Of a stretch of 64,000 bases of DNA, positions 30,501 through 41,429 are shown piece after piece. The first letter of the stretch is position 1; every line of letters starts with the position of its first letter. A program made the translations under genes and the position numbers. The notes under the pieces were generated by a model that was not told the DNA's origin, did not search any database, and was given only the letters and a program-made list of their open reading frames with translations. Source of the stretch: Lunularia cruciata (Eukaryota; Streptophyta; Marchantiopsida; Lunulariales; Lunulariaceae); contig OX419756.1 of NCBI GenBank assembly GCA_948567375.1, positions 6,825,001 through 6,889,000 of the forward strand, in the 5' to 3' direction.

Positions 30501-32342
30501 ATGAAGAAGGGTGTAGATTACATGGTGATTTTGGAAGACAAGGAGGCTCTCAAAGCTTTTGAGGAGCTCAAGCAATCCCTTGTTGTAGCTCCAATTCTTG
30601 CTAAACTTGATTGGAGTAAGCCTTTCATCCTCTACACTGATGCTTCTAATGTAGCTATAGGATGCACTCTTAGTCAATTAGACCAAGATGGGCATGATCA
30701 TCCAATAGCTTATGCTAGTAGGCAGATGGTTTCAGCAGAGAAGAACTACTCTGTCACAGAGAGAGAAGGGTTGGCAGTGATCTTTGGTCTCAAGAAGTTT
30801 AGACACTACTTGATTGGAGGGAAGGCCACAATTGTCACGGATCACAAGGCTTTGAAGTACATCTTCAACAAGCCTAATGTTGAAGGGAGACTAGCAAGGT
30901 GGATGATACTCTTGTCTGAGTATGACTACACAATTGAGGATAGGCTAGGAAAGAAACATGCAAATGCTGATTTGTTATCTAGAGCCTATGATCATGATGG
31001 AGATGAGCCAGTAGATGATTCCTTCCCGGATGAGGAGCTCATGACAATCTCAGTCACTCAAGAGATTCCAATGGAGTACAAGGAGATTGTGGATTTTGTG
31101 ACAAGAGGTAACTATCCAGAAGGGATGCATGCTAGGGAGAGGAAGGCCCTTGCAGCAAGATCTAGACCTTACACAATGGTGGAGGATATTCTTTTTCACC
31201 AAGGAGCAGATGGTCTACTTCGAAGAGCAGTGGGTAAGGAAGAGTCTATCCTACTCATAAAGGAGTTTCATGAAGGTTTAGTATGTGGAGGACACTTTGC
31301 AGGAAAGGTGACTGCTTTCAAGATTCTAGATGCAGGTTACCATTGGAGAGGGATTTTCAAGGATTGTCTTGATTATTGCAAAACTTGTCATGTTTGTCAA
31401 GCTTTTGCTAGAAAGTCTACATCCACTCCACCACTTAGATCAATTCCATTGCTAGGACCTTTTGAGAAGTGGGGAATTGATTTTGTAGGACCTCTCAATA
31501 GAACCCCAAGGAACAATCGGTACATTGTGGTAGTTACTGATTACCTTACCAAGTGGGTTGAGGCTAGACCATTGAGGGACAAGAATGAAGATGAAGTGGG
31601 TAGATTTCTTTATGAACGCATTATCACTAGGTTTGGATGCCCTTTGGAGTTGGTTTCTGATAGAGGAGGAGAGTTTACAGGAAGCATTACTACAGCCATG
31701 CTACGACATTTCTCTATCACACATAGAGTAACTACATCCTATAAGCCAAATTCCAATGGCTTGGCAGAGAGAACCAATCAGACCTTGTGCATGATGTTGG
31801 CCAAAGATGCAGAAATGGAGGGGGCTAAACATCATTGGGACAAGAGGATTCATGCAGTTTTGTGGGAGTATAGGACAACCATGAAGACTTCCACTGGATA
31901 TTCTCCATTCCAATTGGTGTATGGTATTGAGTCTACCTTACCTATTCACTTTGATCTTCCTACCTTCCAAAGCATTCATAGGAGATTGAAGAAAGCACAA
32001 GGAAGTGATGCAGGGAAGTCAAGGAAGGATCAACTCATGGAGTTGGAAGAGGCAAGAGCAGTTGCTATGGTTCGAGTGGAGCAAGCCCAAAGGAAACAAA
32101 AGGAGAGCTATGACAAGAGGCAAGGCAAGAAGAAGGTGGAGCCTTTCAAAGAAGGTGATTGGGTAATGTTGTTTGATTCCATTCGATTCAAGAGAGTGCA
32201 AAAGAAGTTTTTGCCTAAGTACTTTGGACCTTTCATAGTAGAGAAGGTGTGGAGCAATTACACCTATGATCTCAAGGAGTTGGGAGGAAGACACTTTGAT
32301 AGGATTAACCATGATAAGTTGAAGATGTACCATAGAAGGTAG
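27516..32342 (+). CDS. Ath-2 gag-pol polyprotein (1608 aa, intact)
   Basis: Uninterrupted frame with the same domain order as Ath-1: gag, CCHC knuckle (282-295), protease D502 in VDGGS, RT (FIDDF, catalytic pair at 893-894), RNase H (YTDAS), and integrase HHCC and DDE (E1418). A two-residue insertion (DE) in the acidic Ser/Glu-rich linker at about residue 645 explains the length difference from Ath-1. Between protease and RT lies a low-complexity acidic segment. No frameshift is needed between gag and pol, unlike the chromoviruses here. With near-identical LTRs, primer site and purine tract, this is the best candidate for a recently active, autonomous copy. Confidence 0.96.
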   Translation: MGKLPVFFGKDGEDVEAFVRDFKRACIGNNERRKNEWASLLPDFFEDAALTWYESEYQKRERREGEEESWETLTSALIENFLPDESYERLMSEVTFLKQGDGEKVRVYVERVEKLESKFRIVLRKGGDDVETTMIGIGAMLTKNFVGGLRPQIRSKVRYEKPSSKVEAIKIAIRMEESLEGDESDLVVKEVVHPPQGYKYGGTSDTLVTRVAPQVVVAPILAPPPKDPLQTITEQLADLKINVVQLWEKRKVDQNVGRGPRSYGNYPYRGGQPANNFNDRNCFGCGGRGHIQRNCPNSTYHGGRGYEGPNRGKEGGSETQVAPNPNKGKGIASIDVVESKYEKGECSNSKGLNLELLAQEKKRARFAEDVHSSQGFTSSKDTPMSTRSTRTSTPSTTKTPRKKLGMEDFLISKQQWNYNVLEDVGSHKANITVGQLIALNPTLRKELRGGLSSTRSKKKKKAKVPVSMGVVDAKPAPWEACEYASKIDVRVNGHNIKDALVDGGSAVNAMSERLMKKLGMIPSRPSTFVVSMANKQQVRPVGVMDKVVVSVMGVQNLMTFQVLKDSSYDLLLGRPWLRAARTTDRWHKGYLRIGPSNHRVTVPVTNTTNTSHSDTPSSNYWESDSEEGASGVDTSMEEETSTEEDESESDSDVYPLCAMDFAPKPEVLKDPDKSPLTLEEVERRLSTLKYGPNVTKEEKVRFEEIFRKFIHVFAFSYKDLKEVTLEEHKIEVESHARPIRQKQRRISPPISLVVKEEIDKLKEAGFIFEVENSEWVSPIVIVKKKNGKLRVCVDYKKLNAVTKKDYYPLPFIDEILEEVAGHKRYSFGDGYSGYNQIKIAPEHQQLTTFTTPWGTYAFKVMPFGLCNAPATFQRFMNKVFEPFIGKFVRDFIDDFCVYGSKEEHFEHLIKVLRRLDEANASLNPEKCIFGCEEGLLLGHIISKDGIAVDPEKVRKISDLPFPSSLTKLRQFLGMVGYYRRFIFSFSNKAYALTIYMKKGVDYMVILEDKEALKAFEELKQSLVVAPILAKLDWSKPFILYTDASNVAIGCTLSQLDQDGHDHPIAYASRQMVSAEKNYSVTEREGLAVIFGLKKFRHYLIGGKATIVTDHKALKYIFNKPNVEGRLARWMILLSEYDYTIEDRLGKKHANADLLSRAYDHDGDEPVDDSFPDEELMTISVTQEIPMEYKEIVDFVTRGNYPEGMHARERKALAARSRPYTMVEDILFHQGADGLLRRAVGKEESILLIKEFHEGLVCGGHFAGKVTAFKILDAGYHWRGIFKDCLDYCKTCHVCQAFARKSTSTPPLRSIPLLGPFEKWGIDFVGPLNRTPRNNRYIVVVTDYLTKWVEARPLRDKNEDEVGRFLYERIITRFGCPLELVSDRGGEFTGSITTAMLRHFSITHRVTTSYKPNSNGLAERTNQTLCMMLAKDAEMEGAKHHWDKRIHAVLWEYRTTMKTSTGYSPFQLVYGIESTLPIHFDLPTFQSIHRRLKKAQGSDAGKSRKDQLMELEEARAVAMVRVEQAQRKQKESYDKRQGKKKVEPFKEGDWVMLFDSIRFKRVQKKFLPKYFGPFIVEKVWSNYTYDLKELGGRHFDRINHDKLKMYHRR

Positions 32343-32377
32343 AGAGACCTTCACTTTGAGGACAAAGTGAAAACTTA

Positions 32378-32390
32378 GTCCGGGGGTAAA
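32378..32390 (+). promoter_or_regulatory. Ath-2 polypurine tract region
   Basis: GTCCGGGGGTAAA directly before the 3' LTR; the same tract precedes the 3' LTRs of Ath-1 and Ath-3 (with GTATGGGGGTAAA in Ath-3). Confidence 0.6.
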
Positions 32391-33069
32391 GGTAACACCC
32401 ATTTGTGCATGTGTGTGGTATTGTGATATTTAGCTTGGTATTACAAGTACTTAAGAGATATTATTTATATAGAGATAAAGGATGGTTCTATATTAGTCAT
32501 GGTTAGCTAAAGTTAGTCATAGCTAAGATAGATGGGACCTTACTTTAGAGGAAGTAGAAAAGATGAGCACCACTATTTTGGATTTTAGTGTGTTGACTTG
32601 GTATTATTCCTAGGTGTTTGGCTTTGGGGAAAGAGTTGAGAACTCTTGGGCCCGCAAGCCTTTTTGTTTTGGATTCTTCTTTAGTCCAAGGATAGCCCAT
32701 GTGAAGGAATCCTTGCTTTAGTGGTTGGGTCAAGATAAGGGGAATATGCCCATGTGAATGGATATTCCTTTCTACTTTTTGACTTTACTTGACTTTTAGT
32801 CTAGTAACTTGAGTTACTACGGTAATTAGTAACTTTGGTACGTAACTATTTCACAAGTATATAAACAAGGAGTGAGGAGGTACTCATCATCCTTTCATTT
32901 GCAACTATCTCTCTCTCATTGAGTTCTCTAGTGAGCAATGTCTTGAGTCTTGGAGTGTTAGCCTTGGAGGAGTATGATGGAGTTGGGGTTCCTTGCCTTC
33001 TTAGTCCATGGTGCGCTACCATAATAGCCATCAGAGGTTCATCCTGAGTGAGAGACAGGCCGGCTCACA
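32391..33069 (+). repeat. Ath-2 3' LTR (679 bp, first base mutated)
   Basis: Begins GGTAACACCC where the 5' LTR has TGTAACACCC, so the terminal T is lost; otherwise almost identical to 25268-25946. TSD gctc follows at 33070-33073. Confidence 0.95.
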
Positions 33070-33082
33070 GCTCTGATACCAA

Positions 33083-33505
33083 TGTAAAAGACCGAAACCG
33101 AGGAGATAAATAGGAGAATGGAAACTCACATTGGGACACTTGAATGAGGGAAAACTCCTAATGCCTAGCATGAGCTTTGGCCTTGGTATTTATAGGTAGC
33201 ATACAAGACCTTTGAAGCTTCTCAAGAAGCTTCCTTGAGCCGCTTTCTTGGAGTGCAAGCCAAGTTAACTAGGAAGCTTCTCAAGAAGCTTCCTTCTAGA
33301 AGCCGCCTACTTGGCATGCAAGCTAAGCTAGTTAGAAGCTTCTAGAAGCTTCCTTCTAGAAGCTACCTGCTTAGGGCACAAGTTAACTAGTTGGGAAGCT
33401 TCCTAAGAAGCTTCTTAGATGCTTCTAGAATATTCTAGGCTATTTTGGCTTATTCTCTACTTCGTAAGCCCGACTAACTTCGTCACTAAACTCCATATTG
33501 TTACA
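33083..33505 (-). repeat. Chr-4 5' LTR
   Basis: 423 bp, partner of 20058-20480, differing at two CpG-type positions. Followed by TSD ccaag (33506-33510). Confidence 0.95.
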
Positions 33506-33510
33506 CCAAG

Positions 33511-33901
33511 GATAGCCCATGTGAAGGAATCCTTGACTTAGTGGTTGGGTCAAGATAAGACCACATGCTTAGGGGAATATGCCAATGTGAATGGATATTC
33601 CTTTCTACTTTTGACTTTACTTGACTTTTAGTCTAGTAACTTGAGTTACTATGGTAATTAGTAACTTTGGTACGTAACTATTTCACAAGTATATAAACAA
33701 GGGGTGAGGAGGTACTCATCATCCTCTCATTTTCAACTATCTCTCTCTCATTGAGTTCTCTAGTGAGCAATGTCTTGAGTCTTGGAGTGTTAGCCTTGGA
33801 GGAGTATGAGGGAGTTGGGGTTCCTTGGCTTCTTAGTCCATGGTGCGCGACCATAATAGCCATCAGAGGTTCATTTTGAGTGAGAGACATGCCGGCTCAC
33901 A
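33511..33901 (+). repeat. Ath-3 5' LTR, right portion
   Basis: Continuation of 19758-20057 after Chr-4, ending CGGCTCACA. It has a roughly 14-bp insertion (accacatgctta region, about 33561) relative to other Ath LTRs, and several substitutions, consistent with greater age. Confidence 0.9.
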
Positions 33902-33942
33902 TTTTTGGTTCTGTTGCCAGGACCTCTCTAGAAGGCAAGATA

Positions 33943-34113
33943 ATGTTCCGCGTTCAATTCTACATTAGGCAGAAGGAGGCTATGAGAGCTCACTTGGAGA
34001 GAACATTAAGAGAGGAGAGGGCTGAACTTATGTTAGAGAACCAAGATCCATTTGTATACTCTGTAGTTCATTATGATATCTTTGAGGTGATTTTGTACAT
34101 CTTGTACACATGA
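33943..34113 (+). CDS. Ath-3 leader uORF (56 codons)
   Basis: Same leader ORF as in Ath-1 and Ath-2, with three amino-acid differences and no disruption. Confidence 0.35.
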   Translation: MFRVQFYIRQKEAMRAHLERTLREERAELMLENQDPFVYSVVHYDIFEVILYILYT

Positions 34114-34748
34114 GAGGAATTGGAGAGATTGTGTGAGGTGGATTTTAGATTTTGGGGATTAAGGTGATTTAAGGCAAAATCTCAAGTTTGAGATCTGGAC
34201 TTGAAATTTCTACACATGATAGCTTGGGTTATCTTTCACTTAGCACACTTGAAATTATTATGAGAGCTACTATATGCACTGGGCTAGAATTTTTGAAAGT
34301 TGATAGGGTAAAGTGCTCCCGCAACTGCATGCTCTCTGGAAAATTGTACAGAGTCTGCCATTTCTTCAATTTTCATTGAATTGTCCTGAAAATTTCCAAG
34401 AAAATTCAGTATCCTACTTGTTGCCACAAAAATTAGAGAGAGATCATTTTTTTGCAGGGCGTTATGAGGTTTTGAAGTGAGGGGGGTAGTTTTTATACCA
34501 AATCTGAAATTTGTGTGCTGAATAGAAAGGTGTCTAGGACAAATGGCTTGATGAAAAGATCTGAAATTTTGCAGAGAGGAATATCCTAAAGTTGTGATCA
34601 AGTGTGCAAAATTTTAGAGGACTGGGACTGTTGGGCAATTTGAGTGACATTGTGAGGAAGGGTCAATTTTGCAGAGTGGAGATCTCATGCATGAGTAGTT
34701 TGAGATCAACAAAAAGCATGTTTGAGTGTTTAGATTCATCTTGGGAAC

Positions 34749-35222
34749 ATGGAGGGTCATCAAGAGTGGAAATTGAGATTATTCAAGGTTCCCCAAGGGT
34801 TTGAGGTGATTGTAGGGGTGGATTTGAGGAAAAGAGAGTTTACAATAGAATTTGAAGAGAGTGTTGAGAGGATCCAAAAACCTACACCACTTGGAGGAAA
34901 GAGTGAGTCTAAGTGCTTTCTATGTGGAGAGAAGGGACATAAGGCAAGTTCATGTCCATTGACCTTTGAGAGCAAGAGATTTAGGGAAAGGAGAGGCTTA
35001 CTTGACTTGGGTTTGCATGTTGGACCTTCTTCACCAAGATTAGGAGGGAGAAGATCTAAGACCAAGGAGTTGTGTGAGGTTTGTGGAGTGGAAGGACTTC
35101 CAAAAGGACATGAGTGTAGTGGAGTAAAAGCACTTTTGGAAACTTTGGTGAAGGATCTTGGAGAGAGTCTAAGTACAGCTACAAAAATACTACCACCTTC
35201 ATCAGCTAGTTCTCAAGATTAG
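34749..35222 (+). CDS. Ath-3 upstream ORF: CCHC zinc-knuckle protein (157 aa, open)
   Basis: Open copy of the extra ORF, starting at the second Met of the Ath-1 and Ath-2 version. All seven Cys/His positions of the two clusters that can be checked are kept. The downstream gag-pol carries at least six lesions, so survival of this ORF may reflect its short length or a functional constraint. Confidence 0.6.
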   Translation: MEGHQEWKLRLFKVPQGFEVIVGVDLRKREFTIEFEESVERIQKPTPLGGKSESKCFLCGEKGHKASSCPLTFESKRFRERRGLLDLGLHVGPSSPRLGGRRSKTKELCEVCGVEGLPKGHECSGVKALLETLVKDLGESLSTATKILPPSSASSQD

Positions 35223-35454
35223 TGATGGAGATAATCTTTCAACTTATAGATAAACTATCCATGAGAGTTAGATTAATATGCACTCTAGGATTTGATGTTG
35301 CTATAGAAATCTTGGAGCAACCTGAACCTTTTGTGTTCCCTAGAGTGGATTATTCTCAGATGGTGTTAGTCATGTATATACTCTATTAGTAATAGAGTGA
35401 GAGAAAAGCAAAGGGAAAAAAATTTGAGAGAAAGAAAGATAGTGAGAGGTTAAG

Positions 35455-38400
35455 ATGGAGAAACTTTCGGTTTTCTTTGGCAAGGATGGAGAAGATGTGG
35501 AGGCCTTTGTGAGAGGCTTCAAGAGAGCTTGCGTAGGAAACAATGAGAGGAGGAAGAATGAGTGGGCCTCATTATTACCAAATTTCTTTGAGGATGCAAC
35601 ACTTATATTGTATGAGTCAGAATACCAAAAGAGAGAGAGGAGAGATGAGGAAGAGGAGTCTTGGGAGACTTTGACTTCAGCACTCATTGAGAACTTTCTT
35701 CCTGATGAGAGTTATGAAAGATTGATGAGTGAGGTTACATTTCTCAAACAAGGAGATGGAGAGAAAGTGAGAGTCTATGTGGAAAGAGTGGAAAAGTTAG
35801 AGTCCAGATTTTGCGTAGTGTTGAGGAAGGGTGGGGATGATGTGGAGACTACAATGATTGGCATAGGGGCCATGCTCACCAAGAATTTTGTGGGAGGGTT
35901 GAGACCACAAATTAGAAGCAAGGTGAGATATGAGAAACCTTCTTCCAAGGTTGAAGCTATCAAGATTGCAATTCGTATGGAGGAGAGTTTGGAAGGGGAT
36001 GAGAGTGATTTGGTGGTGAAGGAGGTTGTGCATCCTCCTCAAGGCTACAAGTATGGTGGAACTTTTGATACTTTGGTGACAAGGGTTGCACCACAAGTAG
36101 TAGTTGCTCCATTTCTTGCACCTCTACCAAAAGATCCACTCCAAACCATCACAGAACAACTTGCGGATCTCAAGATCAATGTGGTGCAACTATGGGAGAA
36201 GAGAGAGGTGGATCAGAATGTAGGGAGAGGGCCTAGGAGTTATGGAAACTATCCATATAGAGGAGGCCAACCAGCCAAAAATTTCAATGATAGAAATTGT
36301 TTTGGTTGTGGAGGAAGAGGCCATATCCAAGGAATTGCCCAAATTCCACTTACCATGGAGGAAGGGGTTATGAGTGAGCCAATAGAGGGAAAGAGGGTGG
36401 TAGTGAAACCCAAGTGGCTCCTAATCCAAACAAAGGTAAGGAGATAGCATCCATAGATGTGGTGGAGAGCAAGTATGAGAAGGGGGAGTGCTCAAACTCC
36501 AAGAATCTTAATTTGGAGCTTTTGGCACAAGAGAAGAAGAGAGCTCGTTTTGCAGAGGATGTTCACTCTTCTCAAGGATTTACTCCAAGCAAGGATACTC
36601 CTATGTCTACTAGGAGCACTTGCATCTCAACACCATCAACAACAAAGACTCCAAGGAAGAAGTTGGGGATGGAGGACTTCTTGATCTCAAAGCAACAATG
36701 GAACTACAACGTGTTGGAGGATGTTGGTAGTAACAAGGCTAACATCACAGTGTGCCAATTAATTGCTTTGAACCCTACCTTGAGAAAGGAGCTTAGAGGT
36801 GGTTTGAGTTCTACAAGGAGCAAGAGGAAGAAGAAGGCAAAATTTCCAGTATCAATGGGGGTGGTGGATGCCAAGCCAGCACCATGGGAGGCTTGTGAAT
36901 ATGCCTCCAAGATTGATGTGAGAGTGAATGGTCAGAACATCAAGGATGCATTGGTTGATGGAGGATCAGCAGTGAATGCCATGTCAGAAAGGTTGATGAA
37001 GAAGTTGGGTATGATACCCTCAAGACCTTCAACATTTGTGGTGAGCATGGCAAACAAGCAACAAGTTGGACCAGTAGGGGTGATGGATAAGGTGGTAGTT
37101 TTAGTTATGGGAGTTCAAAATCTCATGACTTTCCAAGTCTTGAAGGATTCAAGCTATGACTAACTTCTTGGGAGGTCATGGTTGAGAGTAGCACGCACAA
37201 CTGATCGATGGCACAAAGGGTACTTGAGGATTGGGCCATCAAACCATAGAGTCACTGTTCCTGTGACTAACACCACCAACACTTCACATTTAGATACACC
37301 ATCTTCTGATTATTGGGAATCAGATTCTGAAGAAGGAGCTTCAAGTGTGGACACAAGCATGGAGGAGGAGACTTCCACGGAGGAGGATGAATCTGAATCT
37401 GATTCAGATGTGTATCCCTTGTGTGCTATGGATTTTGCACCTAAGCCAGAGGTTTTGAAGGACCCAAAAAAATCACCATTGCACTTGAGGAGGTAGAGAG
37501 AAGGTTAGCTACCCTCAAGTTTGGCCCAAATGTTTCCAAGGAGGAGAAGGTAAGATTTGAGGAGATTTTCAGCAAGTTCATCCATGTGTTTGCTTTTAGT
37601 TACAAGGATTTGAAAGAAGTCACCTTGGAGGAGCACAAGATAGAGGTGGAGTCACATGCAAGACCAATCCGCCAAAAGCAACGTCGCATTAGCCCACCAA
37701 TATCTTTGGTTGTGAAGGAGGAGATTGATAAGCTCAAGGAGGCTAGATTTATCTTTGAGGTGGAGAATTCAGAATGGGTGTCTCCAATTGTCATTGTGAA
37801 GAAAAAGAATGACAAGCTTTGGGTATGTGTGGATTACAAGGAGCTCAATGCTGTTACCAAGAAGGACTACTACCCATTGCCATTCATTGATGAGATCTTG
37901 GAGGAGGTTGCAGGTCATGAGAGGTATAGTTTTGGAGATGGTTATAGTGGATACAACCAAATCAAGATTGCACCAGAGCATCAACAACTCACAACATTCA
38001 CCACACCTTGGGGAACTTATGCTTTCAAGGTCATGCCTTTTGGGCTTTGCAATGCTCCAGCCACATTCCAACGGTTCATGAACAAGATATTTGAACCTTT
38101 CATTGGGAAATTTGTGAGAGACTTCATTGATGACTTTTGTGTCTATGGGAGCAAGGAGGAGCACTTTGAGCACCTAATCAAAGTCTTGCAACGCTTGGAT
38201 GAGGCAAATGCATCACTCAACCCAGAGAAGTGCATTTTTGGATGTGAAGAAGGTCTACTTTTGGGGCACATCATCTCCAAGGATGGAATAGCAGCTGATC
38301 CTTAGAAGGTGAGGAAAATCTCAGACCTTCCATTCCCTTCAAGCTTGACAAAGTTATGCCAATTCTTGGGAATGGTTGGGTACTATAGGAGGTTCATCTT

Positions 38401-38715
38401 CTCATTTTCCAACAACGCTTATGCATTGACCATCTACATGAAGAAGGGTGTAGATTACATGGTGATTTTGGAAGACAAGGAGGCTCTCAAAGCTTTTGAG
38501 GAGCTCAAGCAATCCCTTGTTGTAACTCCAATTCTTGCTAAACCTGATTGGAGTAAGCCTTTCATCCTCTACATTGATGCTTCTAATGTAGCTATAGGTT
38601 GCACTCTTAGTCAATTAGACCAAGATGGGCATGATCATCCAATAGCTTATGCTAGTAGGCAGATGGTTTCAGCAGAGAAGAACTACTCTGTCATGGAGAG
38701 AGAAGGGTTTGCAAT
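35455..38715 (+). pseudogene. Ath-3 gag-pol, 5' part (gag, PR, RT, RNase H start)
   Basis: Close relative of the intact copies, but disabled. A one-base deletion at about 36331, in the zinc knuckle, shifts the frame. A T-to-A change makes TAA at 37161-37163 after the protease. A one-base deletion near 37481 shifts the frame again. TAG replaces GAG at 38303-38305 in the RT connection. RT still shows FGDGYSG and FIDDF. RNase H is then cut by a solo LTR at 38716. The start codon MEKLSVFFGK is kept. Confidence 0.93.
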
Positions 38716-39138
38716 TGTAAAAGACCGAAACCGAGGAGAGAAATAGGAGAATGGAAATTCACATTGGGACACTTGAATGAGGGAAAACTCCGAATGCCTA
38801 GCATGAGCTTCGGCCTTGGTATTTATAGGTAGCATACAAGTCCCTTGAAGCTTCTCAAGAAGCTTCCTTGAGCCGCTTTCTTGGAGTGCAAGCCAAGTTA
38901 ACTAGGAAGCTTCTCAAGAAGCTTCCTTCTAGAAGCCGCCTACTTGGCGTGTAAGCTAAGCTAGTTAGAAGCTTCTAGAAGCTTCCTTCTAGAAGCTACC
39001 TACTTAGGGCGCAAGTTAACTAGTTAGGAAGCTTCCCAAGAAGCTTCTTAGATGCTTCTAGAATATTCTAGGCTATTTTGTCTTATTATCTACTTCATAA
39101 GCTCGACTCACTTCGTCGCTAAACTCTATATTGTTACA
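38716..39138 (-). mobile_element. Chromovirus solo LTR in Ath-3
   Basis: 423-bp LTR of the Chr family (TGTAAAAGACCG...TTGTTACA) without internal sequence, flanked by gcaat (38711-38715) and gcagt (39139-39143). One TSD base has changed; the intact Ath copies have gcagt. Formed by LTR-LTR recombination. Orientation is by comparison with the other Chr LTRs. Confidence 0.92.
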
Positions 39139-40702
39139 GCAGTGATCTTTGGTCTCAAGAAGTTTAGACACTACTTGATTGGAGGGAAAGCCACCATTGT
39201 CACGGATCCCAAGGCTTTGAAGTACATCTTCAACAAACTTAATGTTGAAGGGAGACTAGCAAGGTGGATGATACTCTTGTCTGAGTATGACTACACCATT
39301 GAGGATAGGCCAAAAAAGGAACATGCAAATGCTGATTTGTTATCTAGAGCCTATGATCATGATGGAGATGAGCCAGTGGATGATTCCTTCTCGGATGAGG
39401 AGCTCATGACAATCTTAGTCACTCAAGAGGTTCCAATGGAGTACAAGGAGATTGTGGATTTTGTGACAAGAGGTAACTATCCAAAAGGGATGCATGCTAG
39501 GGAGAGGAAGGCCTTTGTAGCAAGATCTAGACCTTACACAATGGTGGAGGATATTCTTTTTCACCAAGGAGCAGATGGCCTACTTCGAAGAGCAGTGGGT
39601 AAGGAAGAGTCTATCCTACTCATAAAGGAGTTTCATGAAGGTTTAGTATGTGGAGGACACTTTGCAAGAAAGGTGACTGCTTTCAAGATTCTAGATGCAG
39701 GTTACCATTGGAGAGGGATTTTCAAGGATTGTCTTGATTATTGCAAAACTTGTCATGTTTGTCAAGCTTTTGCTAGAAAGTCTACATCCACTCCACCACT
39801 TAGATCAATTCCATTGCTAGGACCTTTTGAGAAGTGGGGAATTGATTTTGTAGGTCCTCTCAATATAACCCCAAGGAACAATTGGTACATTGCGGTAGTT
39901 ACTGATAACCTTACCAAGTGGGTTGAGGCTAGACCATTGAGGGACAAGAATGAAGATGAAGTGGGTAGATTTCTTTATGAACGCATAACCACTAGGTTTG
40001 GATGCCCTTTGGAGTTGGTTTCTGATAGAGGAGGAGAGTTTACAAGAAGCATTACTACAGCCATGCTACGACATTTCTCTATCACACATAGAGTAACTAC
40101 ATCCTATAAGCCAAATTCCAATGGCTTGGCAGAGAGAACCATTAGACCTTGTGCATGATGTTGGCCAAAGATGCAGAAATGGAGGGGGCTAAACATCATT
40201 GGGACAAGAGGATTCATGCAATTTTGTGGGAGTATAGGACAACCATGAAGACTTCCACCGGATATTCTCCATTTCAATTGGTGTATGGTATTGAGTCTAC
40301 CTTACCTATTCACTTTGATCTTCCTACCTTCCAAAGCATTCATAGGAGATTGAAGAAAGCACAAGGAGGTGATGTAGAGAAATCAAGGATCAACTCCTGG
40401 AGTTGGAAGAGGCAAGAGCAGTTGCTATGGTTCAAGTGGAGCAAGCCCAAAGGAAACAAAAGGAGAGCTATGACAAGAGCCAAGGCAAGAAGAAGGTGGA
40501 GCCTTTCAAAGAAGGTGATTGGGTAATGTTGTTTGATTCCATTCGATTCAAGAGAGTGCAAAAGAAGTTTTTGCCTAAGTACTTTGGACCTTTCATAGTG
40601 GAGAAGGTGTGGGGCAATTACACCTATGATCTCAAGGAGTTGGGAGGAAGACACTTTGATAGGATTAACCATGATAAGTTGAAGATGTACCATAGAAGGT
40701 AG
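39139..40702 (+). pseudogene. Ath-3 gag-pol, 3' part (RNase H end, integrase)
   Basis: Continues directly from the interrupted RNase H (AVIFGLKKFRHYLIGGKATI). Integrase follows with the CKTCHVC zinc site, WGIDFVGPL, ELVSDRGGEF and NGLAERT. A one-base deletion at about 40141 (just after the catalytic Glu) and a 4-bp loss at about 40386 break the C-terminus, which ends in the same HDKLKMYHRR as the intact copies. Non-functional. Confidence 0.93.
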
Positions 40703-40750
40703 AGAGACCTTCACTTTGAGGACAAAGTGAAAACTTAGTATGGGGGTAAA

Positions 40751-41429
40751 TGTAACACCCATTTGTGCATGTGTGTGGTATTGCAATATTTAGCTTGGTA
40801 TTACAAGTACTTAAGAGATATTATTTATATAGAGATAAAGGATGGTTCTATATTAGTCATGGTTTGCTAAAGTTAGTGATAGCTAAGATAGAGGGGACCT
40901 TACTTTAGAGGAAGTAGAAAAGATGAGCACCACTATTTTGGATTTTAGTGTGTTGACTTGGTATTATTCCTAGGTGTTTGGCTTTGGGGAAAGAGTTGAG
41001 AACTCTTGGGCCCGCAAGCCTTTTTGTTTTGGATTCTTCTTTAGTCCAAGGATAGCCCATGTGAAGGAATCCTTGCTTTAGTGGTTGGGTCAAGATAAGG
41101 GGAATATGCCCATGTGAATGGATATTCCTTTCTACTTTTTGACTTTACTTGACTTTTAGTCTAGTAACTTGAGTTACTACGGTAATTAGTAACTTTGGTA
41201 CGTAACTATTTCACAAGTATATAAACAAGGAGTGAGGAGGTACTCATCATCTTTTCATTTGCAACTATCTCTCTCTCATTGAGTTCTCTAGTGAGCAATG
41301 TCTTGAGTCTTGGAGTGTTAGCCTTGGAGGAGTATGATGGAGTTGGGGTTCCTTGGCTTCTTAGTCCATGGTGCGCTACCATAATAGCCATCAGAGGTTC
41401 ATCTTGAGTGAGAGACAAGCCGGCTCACA
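40751..41429 (+). repeat. Ath-3 3' LTR (679 bp)
   Basis: TGTAACACCC...CGGCTCACA, with TSD gtcc at 41430-41433. Differs at many sites from the split 5' LTR, more than seen for Ath-1 or Ath-2. Confidence 0.95.
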
